5,061 nt of DNA. Origin: an uncultured Clostridia bacterium (GTDB lineage: Bacteria; Bacillota; Clostridia; Christensenellales; Aristaeellaceae). How positions within the stretch are numbered: the stretch's first letter is position 1; each line of letters begins with the position of its first letter. A model generated the notes under the pieces. That model saw only the letters and a list, made by a program, of their open reading frames with translations, did not search any database and was not told the origin of the DNA. The stretch lies in contig CAMOHY010000198.1 of the NCBI GenBank assembly GCA_946615495.1, positions 1-5,061 of the forward strand, given 5' to 3'. A program made the position numbers and the translations under genes. Below, in pieces: positions 1 through 5,061 of the stretch.

Positions 1-84
1 CTGGCCCAATGAAGCCCGGCAACCGGCGGGAAACCGCAAGGTGCTAATTCCAGCAGCGTGAGCATTCACGCTGGCAGATAAGGC
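1..84 (+). promoter_or_regulatory. SAM-I (S-box) riboswitch aptamer, 5' end cut off by the window
   Basis: The S-box core is recognisable by eye. It starts with the kink-turn segment CTGGCCCAATGAAGCCCGGC (1-20). P3 follows as GCGG/CCGC (26-29 with 34-37), closed by a GAAA tetraloop. Next come the junction AAGGTGCTAATTCC (38-51) and a perfect 8-bp P4 (54-61 with 66-73, loop GCAT). GCAGATAAGG (74-83) would be the 3' strand of P1. The 5' strand of P1 and the start of P2 lie before base 1. The family binds S-adenosylmethionine and ends transcription when SAM is plentiful. The terminator and metK directly downstream fit that exactly. An alternative pairing of AAGG (80-83) with CCTT (96-99) could be part of the antiterminator; this is inference. 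Confidence 0.95.
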
Positions 85-104
85 GCAAACGAAAACCTTT
101 TTCA

Positions 105-138
105 GGGCCGCTTGTCTGTGGATGAGCGGCCCTTTTTT
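105..138 (+). terminator. Intrinsic terminator forming the expression platform of the SAM riboswitch
   Basis: GGGCCGCT (105-112) pairs perfectly with AGCGGCCC (125-132) across a 12-nt loop. Six T residues (133-138) follow at once, which is the classic Rho-independent shape. It lies 21 nt after the aptamer and 48 nt before the metK start, so in SAM-rich cells it should stop transcription before metK. Confidence 0.92.
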
Positions 139-186
139 GCGGCCCGGACGGTGTTCAGAATATCATCCCAAAGGAGGAAAAAAACC

Positions 187-1359
<1,173 letters not shown>

Positions 1360-1375
1360 TGGGAAAAAACAGAAA

Positions 1376-1404
1376 TTGACGGTTGTTTCGCTCTATGCTA
1401 TAAT
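1376..1404 (+). promoter_or_regulatory. Strong housekeeping-type promoter for nrfA-ccsB-ccsA
   Basis: TTGACG (1376-1381) serves as the -35 and TATAAT (1399-1404) as a perfect -10, with a spacer of exactly 17 nt. TGC directly before the -10 gives an extended -10 (TGn). Transcription would start near 1411, leaving a leader of about 140 nt before the nrfA ATG. I found no FNR-type (TTGAT-N4-ATCAA) or Rex-type operator overlapping it, so any nitrite or anaerobic control is not visible in the DNA here. The call rests on consensus match and position. Confidence 0.82.
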
Positions 1405-1426
1405 CAATCACAGATAAAAAACATGA

Positions 1427-1469
1427 GATCGCAAAGGAGGCCAATCACCCGATTTGCGATCCTTCTTTT
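1427..1469 (+). terminator. Leader hairpin with T-rich tail; possible metK terminator or nrfA attenuator
   Basis: GATCGCAAA (1427-1435) is perfectly complementary to TTTGCGATC (1453-1461) across a 17-nt loop. CTTCTTTTA follows, T-rich but not a clean run. It is the only terminator-like structure after metK. It lies downstream of the promoter at 1376-1404, so as a terminator it would also act on transcripts starting there. An AAGGAGG sequence (1434-1440) is partly in the loop but has no well-placed ATG after it. The pairing is seen directly; a role in termination or attenuation is inferred and only moderately supported because the stem is not GC-rich. Confidence 0.4.
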
Positions 1470-1491
1470 ATCATTCATACTTCATGGATTG

Positions 1492-1522
1492 CGGGATGGA
1501 TGCGGCCTTCATCCATCGCCCG
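1492..1522 (+). other. Second leader hairpin just upstream of the nrfA ribosome binding site
   Basis: ATGGATG (1496-1502) pairs with CATCCAT (1510-1516) across a 7-nt loop. After a 2-nt bulge (1517-1518) the stem continues as CGGG (1492-1495) with CCCG (1519-1522). It ends 9 nt before AAGGAGG (1532-1538), the nrfA ribosome binding site. The position suggests an effect on translation start or mRNA stability, but nothing in the sequence shows which. It does not match a riboswitch class that I recognise. Confidence 0.5.
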
Positions 1523-1550
1523 TCCGTATATAAGGAGGGGAAACAATTCA

Positions 1551-2744
1551 ATGAAAAAGCTCGTTGCGGCGATGTTTGTGACCGTGCTTTTCCTGTGCGC
1601 CACCGGGTGCGCCCTGGCAGCTGAGCCCGCGAATGTGGCGCCGGCCGGCACCGGGGTTACCATGATTCCGGCGGACCAATGGGAAAACACCTATCCGGAC
1701 ATCTACGCCAGCTACATGGCGAACGCCGAAAACAGCGAAGTGATGGATCATGTAACGGAATACCCCATGCTCGCCACGGTGTATGAGGGCAACGCCTTTA
1801 GCACCTATTACGGCAGCGCGCGGGGCCACTATTACTGCATCCAGGATTTGCTATCCACCGGCCGCCCCCATAAGCTGGCCAACTGCTTCACCTGCAAAAC
1901 GGCGGATTTCACCCACATGGCCCTGGAAATGGGCGACAGCGCATATGCCCTGCCCTTTGAGGATTTGGCTGCCGACATGAAACAGGACGTGGGCTGCTTT
2001 ACCTGCCACGCCAACGACCCCACGCAGGGCCTGACCATTACCCACCTCTACCTGGTGAACGCCATGGGCGAGGATGCGGACAAGGTGGCCGCCGTCAACG
2101 CGGCCTGCGGCCAGTGCCACGTGGAATACTACTTCGATCCCGATTCCAAAGCCACCACCCTGCCCTACATCGGCATGGGCGTGGCCGACCCCGACGACAT
2201 GTACGCTTACTACCAGGCCATGGACTTTGCGGATTACACCAATCCGCGCACCGGCGTTCGCCAGCTCAAGGCCCAGCATCCGGAATTTGAAACCTATCTG
2301 GGCGCGGGCAGCGTGCACGCCTCCATGTTCACCTGCGCGGACTGCCACATGGAACGGGTGACCAAGGAAGACGGAAATGCCTATTGGAGCCATACGCTGG
2401 TAAGCCCGCTGCAAAGCGAAGCCATTCAGGCCAACTGCGCCGCCTGCCATGCCGACCTGACCGCCTTCGTGCACGGTATTCAGGATAAGATGGAGGAGCG
2501 TACCATCGCTATTGGCTATAAATTGGAAGATTTGACCAACAAGCTGGCCGACGCCGTCGCCTCCGGCAATTACACGGAAGAAGAAATGAACGCTGTTCGG
2601 GAGCTGAACCGCAAGGGACAGTGGTACTGGGATTTCGTGTTTGTGGAAAACAGCGAAGGCGCCCACAATTCCAAGCTGGACAACAGCTGCTTGGATAAGG
2701 CGGAAGCGCTGATCGACGAAGCGCTGCGCCTGCTCGCGCGCTGA
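1551..2744 (+). CDS. nrfA: Ammonia-forming cytochrome c nitrite reductase, pentaheme catalytic subunit
   Basis: Reduces nitrite to ammonium with six electrons on the outer side of the cytoplasmic membrane (DNRA). The 397-aa product has exactly five heme-attachment motifs: CFTCK (112-116), CFTCH (149-153), CGQCH (186-190), CADCH (262-266) and CAACH (296-300). A CXXCK first motif, whose Lys ligates the catalytic heme, is the NrfA hallmark. HVEYYF (190-195) gives the Ca2+-site Glu192 and catalytic Tyr193. LKAQHPE (239-245) gives Lys240, Gln242 and catalytic His243. Arg105 in TGRP is the likely catalytic Arg. His92, His256, His281 and His371 fit the four distal ligands. The N-terminus is a signal peptide: MKK, a hydrophobic stretch to about residue 19, then GCALAA, readable as a signal peptidase I site near residue 23 or a poor lipobox at Cys20. 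ATG 1551 follows AAGGAGG (1532-1538). Compared with E. coli NrfA (478 aa) it lacks the last C-terminal segment. No nrfH precedes it; ccsB and ccsA follow. Functional assignment is very secure; anchoring is uncertain. Confidence 0.97.
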   Translation: MKKLVAAMFVTVLFLCATGCALAAEPANVAPAGTGVTMIPADQWENTYPDIYASYMANAENSEVMDHVTEYPMLATVYEGNAFSTYYGSARGHYYCIQDLLSTGRPHKLANCFTCKTADFTHMALEMGDSAYALPFEDLAADMKQDVGCFTCHANDPTQGLTITHLYLVNAMGEDADKVAAVNAACGQCHVEYYFDPDSKATTLPYIGMGVADPDDMYAYYQAMDFADYTNPRTGVRQLKAQHPEFETYLGAGSVHASMFTCADCHMERVTKEDGNAYWSHTLVSPLQSEAIQANCAACHADLTAFVHGIQDKMEERTIAIGYKLEDLTNKLADAVASGNYTEEEMNAVRELNRKGQWYWDFVFVENSEGAHNSKLDNSCLDKAEALIDEALRLLAR

Positions 2745-2753
2745 TCTTCCCCG

Positions 2754-2792
2754 GGAACGGGCAGGCGGGAAACCGCAAGGCCCTCCCGTTCC
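2754..2792 (+). other. Nested stable hairpin between nrfA and ccsB
   Basis: GGAACGGG (2754-2761) is perfectly complementary to CCCGTTCC (2785-2792). Inside it, GCGG (2765-2768) pairs with CCGC (2773-2776) around a GAAA tetraloop. A shifted register is also possible, with GGGC 2759-2762 pairing to GCCC 2780-2783. The sequence after it, TTTGGCTTTG, is only weakly T-rich, so it is at best a leaky terminator. It may instead protect the 3' end of nrfA mRNA or lower ccsB-ccsA expression relative to nrfA. The structure is seen; the role is inferred. Its inner part is identical over 17 nt to the P3 region of the SAM riboswitch at 25-41. Confidence 0.65.
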
Positions 2793-2839
2793 TTTGGCTT
2801 TGAATTCAACCATACTGTATTCGCGAAGAGGGATACGCG

Positions 2840-4087
2840 TTGAAGAAATTTTTTCGTTTTTTTCGGTCCATGAAATTCGGCATGATTTTGCTGTCCGCCG
2901 TCATGCTCCTGTCGCTGGCGGGCTCGCTGATTCCCCAGCAGGACAGCGCCATGCGCTATGTAAGGCTGTATGGGTCGCAGGCGGCGCAGCTTATGATGGC
3001 CTTGGGCGCGACGGATATTTTTCACACCTGGTATTTTTACGTCCTGGAAATTCTGCTGTGCCTGAATTTGACCCTTTGCTCCATCCTGCGCTTCCCCCAA
3101 ACCAGGAAGGCAAGCGGCGAATGGCTGGCGCGGGCCAGGGCCGCCCAGGGGGAGCAAACTTTGGAAGCGCGGCAGCGGGAAAAGCTGGAGGGCTATCTGG
3201 CCGCCCGGCGTTTTCGCGCGGAGGAAGATGGGGACGGAAAGGTATTTCACAAAAACGCCGCCGGGTTTTACGGCTCGTTCCTGACGCATTTATCCATTCT
3301 CCTGGTGCTGCTCTTTGGCTCCTTGGTGCTGATGACGCCGGATATCCGGGACCAAACCGTCATGCCCGGCGGCACGCTGACCTTGGAGGACGGCACGACC
3401 GTTACCTGCGAAAGCTTTCATATCCAGGATGAAACGGGCAAGCTGGATTACGCCAGCGTGCTTTTGGCCCGCAGCGCCGACGGCCAGCGGGAAAAGCGGC
3501 AGGAAATTCGGGTGAACGAGCCGATGCGCTTTGGCGAATTCAAGATTTATCAGCAAACCTACGGCACGGCTGGAAGGGTCAAAATCACCAACCACGCAAA
3601 CGGCGCGGAGGAAATCATGTTTCTTACCGACCCGTGCTTCCTCTCCATTGACGGGCGGAACGGTGTGTATTTCCAAGCCCTGTATCCGGGCTTTATCCGG
3701 GAGGAGGACGGCAATTACACCCTGGTCACCAGCACGGCCAGCAGCTATGAGGACCCGGTGTATTCCATCCAGTCCATTTCCGGCGGCATGTCCACGTCGG
3801 TGCTGGCGTTCCCCGGCGAAGCGCTGCGAATCGGCGATATCAGCTTCACCTTTCTTTCGCCCGCGGAATATCCGGGCTTGCGCGTAAAGCATGTATCCTC
3901 CTGGCTGTTTGGCGGCCTGTATTTCAGCTTTGCCCTGATGGTGGCCGCCCTGTACCTGTGCTTTTTCGCCGTGCCGGTTTATGTGCGGGTGGGGCAGGAG
4001 GGCTTCGCCGTTTTGTCGCCCAAGAATCAGCAGGGGCTGATGCTGGAATTGGACGTACTGCTGAATGAAAAGGAGAAGGAAGCGTGA
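2840..4087 (+). CDS. ccsB: Cytochrome c biogenesis protein CcsB/ResB, System II heme-attachment subunit
   Basis: Works with CcsA as the System II cytochrome c synthase, which delivers heme to the outer face of the membrane and ligates it to CXXCH/CXXCK apocytochromes. The 415-aa product has the ResB plan. TM1 is at about 12-31 (MKFGMILL onward, ending in GSLIPQ) and TM2 at about 62-84. A charged cytoplasmic stretch spans about 87-140. TM3 is at about 146-166, with His150 in the SFLTHLS motif. A large extracytoplasmic domain (about 167-354) contains the family-typical VNEPMRFGEFKIYQQTYG (225-242), and TM4 is at about 355-380. The start is TTG at 2840, preceded by AAGAGGG (2826-2832). It keeps the usual basic FFRFFRSMKFG lead-in; the next ATG (2870) has no ribosome binding site and would remove it. 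ccsB lies 95 nt after nrfA and overlaps ccsA by 4 nt, so the three genes are probably one transcript. Its weak start may keep expression below that of nrfA. Confidence 0.93.
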   Translation: MKKFFRFFRSMKFGMILLSAVMLLSLAGSLIPQQDSAMRYVRLYGSQAAQLMMALGATDIFHTWYFYVLEILLCLNLTLCSILRFPQTRKASGEWLARARAAQGEQTLEARQREKLEGYLAARRFRAEEDGDGKVFHKNAAGFYGSFLTHLSILLVLLFGSLVLMTPDIRDQTVMPGGTLTLEDGTTVTCESFHIQDETGKLDYASVLLARSADGQREKRQEIRVNEPMRFGEFKIYQQTYGTAGRVKITNHANGAEEIMFLTDPCFLSIDGRNGVYFQALYPGFIREEDGNYTLVTSTASSYEDPVYSIQSISGGMSTSVLAFPGEALRIGDISFTFLSPAEYPGLRVKHVSSWLFGGLYFSFALMVAALYLCFFAVPVYVRVGQEGFAVLSPKNQQGLMLELDVLLNEKEKEA

Positions 4088-4878
4088 ACATTCTGTTTTT
4101 CGCCGCTTTGATCGGTTATTTTGCGGCCTCCGTATTCCAATTCGTCGGCTCCTCCATGAAAAAGGAAGGGCTGCGGAAAATTGCCCGCCTGCTGCTGGCG
4201 GCCAGCTTTGGGCTGCATACGGCGTTTATGGCATGGCGCGGCATAGAGGCCGAGCGCGTGCCTTTGGCCAATCAGTTTGAATTCGCGTCCGGCTTTGCCT
4301 GGGCCGCGGTGGTAATGGCCTTTGCGCTCTACCGGCGCTTAAAGCAGGAGTGGGTGATGACGGCTGCCATGCCGGTGGCTTTCCTGGTGCTCAGCTACGC
4401 CGCCTTCCAGCCCATGGAAATCAAGGATATCATGCCCGCCCTGCGTTCCACCTGGTTCGTGCTGCATATCGGCAGCGCCGCCTTCTCCTATGCCGCCTTC
4501 GCTATCGCGGGGGGACTGGGCGTCAGCTACCTTATGCAGCTCAAAAAGGGCAAAAGCGAAGAGAACGCAAAAATGAAGCAAATCGATTATATGGGCTATC
4601 GCCTGGTGTGCCTGGGTTTTCTGCTGCTCACCGTGGTAATTTTCTCCGGCGCCATCTGGGCGGAGCAGGCCTGGAGCAGCTGGTGGAGCTGGGACCCCAA
4701 GGAAACCTGGGCGCTGATTACCTGGATTTTTTACGCCATTTACCTGCACCAGCGGCTGCGGCTCAAATGGCAGGGAAAACGCATGGCTTATCTGTCCATC
4801 ATCGCCCTCGTCCTGGTGGTGTTCACCTTCGCCGGGGTCAATCTGCTGCTGCCAGGCCTGCATTCCTACGCGGTATAA
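4084..4878 (+). CDS. ccsA: Cytochrome c biogenesis protein CcsA/ResC, heme-handling WWD-domain membrane protein
   Basis: Integral membrane partner of CcsB. The WWD loop presents heme on the outer surface for attachment to apocytochrome. The product is 264 aa, at the short end for CcsA, with about eight predicted membrane segments (near 3-22, 33-52, 68-83, 91-109, 122-150, 172-191, 206-222 and 234-254). The diagnostic motif WSSWWSWDPKETW spans 197-209. Conserved-looking histidines are His45, His128, His222 (IYLHQR) and His260 (GLHSY). By comparison with CcsBA proteins, His128 and His260 would be the external ligands flanking the WWD loop and His222 a membrane-buried one; that mapping is from family knowledge. 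The start is GTG at 4084, overlapping the ccsB stop as GTGA, with a GGAGAAGGA site just upstream, which points to translational coupling. HemX-like proteins share the fold, but the intact WWD motif and ccsB neighbour argue for CcsA. No thiol-reducing partner (ResA/CcsX or CcdA) follows in the window. Confidence 0.95.
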   Translation: MNILFFAALIGYFAASVFQFVGSSMKKEGLRKIARLLLAASFGLHTAFMAWRGIEAERVPLANQFEFASGFAWAAVVMAFALYRRLKQEWVMTAAMPVAFLVLSYAAFQPMEIKDIMPALRSTWFVLHIGSAAFSYAAFAIAGGLGVSYLMQLKKGKSEENAKMKQIDYMGYRLVCLGFLLLTVVIFSGAIWAEQAWSSWWSWDPKETWALITWIFYAIYLHQRLRLKWQGKRMAYLSIIALVLVVFTFAGVNLLLPGLHSYAV

Positions 4879-4893
4879 AATTTCGCGGATCAT

Positions 4894-4905
4894 AACAAGC
4901 TTGTT
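4894..4905. other. 12-bp perfect palindrome downstream of ccsA
   Basis: AACAAGCTTGTT is a perfect 12-bp inverted repeat with no spacer, 15 nt after the ccsA stop. As RNA it would make a poor hairpin, since there is no loop. As DNA it could be a dimeric regulator's operator. No promoter was found beside it, so it may equally be chance. Confidence 0.3.
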
Positions 4906-4945
4906 CTCAAGGATGAAATAGAGATTAAAACCAAGAAAGGGAACG

Positions 4946-4966
4946 TTGAGGCCTGCGCGGCCTCAA
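4946..4966. repeat. Inverted repeat / hairpin 1 of a tandem pair in the tail
   Basis: TTGAGGCC (4946-4953) is perfectly complementary to GGCCTCAA (4959-4966), with a 5-nt loop TGCGC. No T-run follows on either strand, so it is not a standard intrinsic terminator. It could still mark the 3' end of the nrfA-ccsB-ccsA transcript or be part of a dispersed palindromic element together with the next hairpin. Confidence 0.6.
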
Positions 4967-4974
4967 ACTCTGCG

Positions 4975-4995
4975 CCAGGGCGGTGACCGCCCTGG
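4975..4995. repeat. Inverted repeat / hairpin 2 of a tandem pair in the tail
   Basis: CCAGGGCGG (4975-4983) is perfectly complementary to CCGCCCTGG (4987-4995), with a 3-nt loop TGA. It begins only 8 nt after hairpin 1. It is very GC-rich and lacks a T-tract, resembling REP-like intergenic palindromes. Around the two hairpins, 4879-5061 (183 nt) shows no ORF with a ribosome binding site and no RNA gene that I recognise. Confidence 0.6.
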
Positions 4996-5061
4996 ACCCA
5001 CTCCTCGCGAAGATACGTGGTAGGCATAGCGATATTTGTTTCCGCGTGTTCCGCTTAGGTT

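Noticed and set aside
112..186. Longer metK reading frame starting at TTG 112
   Set aside because: It would begin inside the riboswitch terminator stem and has no ribosome binding site. ATG 187 has AAGGAGG at 9 nt and gives the family's normal N-terminus.
1371..1420. FNR, CRP or Rex operator at the nrf promoter
   Set aside because: Only isolated half-site-like fragments such as ATCAA were found; no symmetric site with correct spacing.
1423..1533. Possible 36-aa leader peptide starting MRSQRRPITR, stopping at the nrfA ribosome binding site
   Set aside because: The frame is open and its stop overlaps the nrfA Shine-Dalgarno, but the ATG has no ribosome binding site and lies about 12 nt from the predicted transcript start. 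There is no run of regulatory codons. Not enough to call.
1851..2813. 320-codon open frame on the minus strand opposite nrfA
   Set aside because: Same kind of shadow: no recognisable motif, and the plus strand carries all five heme sites of NrfA.
2793..2839. Separate promoter for ccsB (TTGGCT with TGTATT at 16 nt) and the palindrome TTGAATTCAA
   Set aside because: The match to -10 and -35 consensus is poor, and the palindrome is short and AT-rich, so chance is likely.
2870..2872. ATG 2870 as an alternative ccsB start
   Set aside because: No ribosome binding site precedes it, and it would remove the basic FFRFFRS lead-in typical of ResB proteins. TTG 2840 is better placed.
4925..5059. Minus-strand open frame of 44 codons entering from the right edge
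   Set aside because: It runs through both palindromes, has no recognisable motif, and its start is outside the window. Another minus frame is open there as well. No support for a gene.

Overview
The window reads as ordinary chromosome from a GC-rich, probably Gram-positive anaerobe. Two things suggest Bacillota, most likely Clostridia: an S-box (SAM-I) riboswitch with its own terminator in front of metK, and strong AGGAGG-type ribosome binding sites. The placement is an inference; no marker here fixes the genus. All four genes lie on the + strand.

Layout. Bases 1-138 hold the 3' part of a SAM-I aptamer (its 5' end lies before the window) and a perfect intrinsic terminator. Then comes metK (187-1359, S-adenosylmethionine synthetase). 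A near-consensus extended -10 promoter (1376-1404) opens a second unit. Its roughly 140-nt leader carries two hairpins. The genes that follow are nrfA (1551-2744, pentaheme ammonia-forming nitrite reductase with a CXXCK first heme), ccsB/resB (2840-4087) and ccsA/resC (4084-4878, overlapping ccsB by 4 nt). The tail (4879-5061) has no supportable gene but holds a 12-bp palindrome and two tightly spaced perfect inverted repeats.

How the genes work together. metK is a housekeeping gene under SAM feedback and appears unrelated to its neighbours. nrfA-ccsB-ccsA form a compact respiratory module. CcsB and CcsA make up the System II cytochrome c synthase, which moves heme across the membrane and attaches it to apocytochrome. 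NrfA is the likely main client, with five hemes to attach, and it reduces nitrite to ammonium outside the membrane. In Wolinella the nrfHAIJ operon carries a fused CcsBA-type protein, NrfI, needed for the CXXCK heme; here the same function appears split into two genes. No NrfH-type quinol dehydrogenase lies directly next to nrfA, and no thiol-redox partner (ResA/CcsX, CcdA) is in view.

Nothing here is clearly a new system. The items most worth a second look are the missing nrfH, the short NrfA C-terminus, the structured nrfA leader, the hairpin between nrfA and ccsB that repeats 17 nt of the riboswitch P3 region, and the paired palindromes in the tail.
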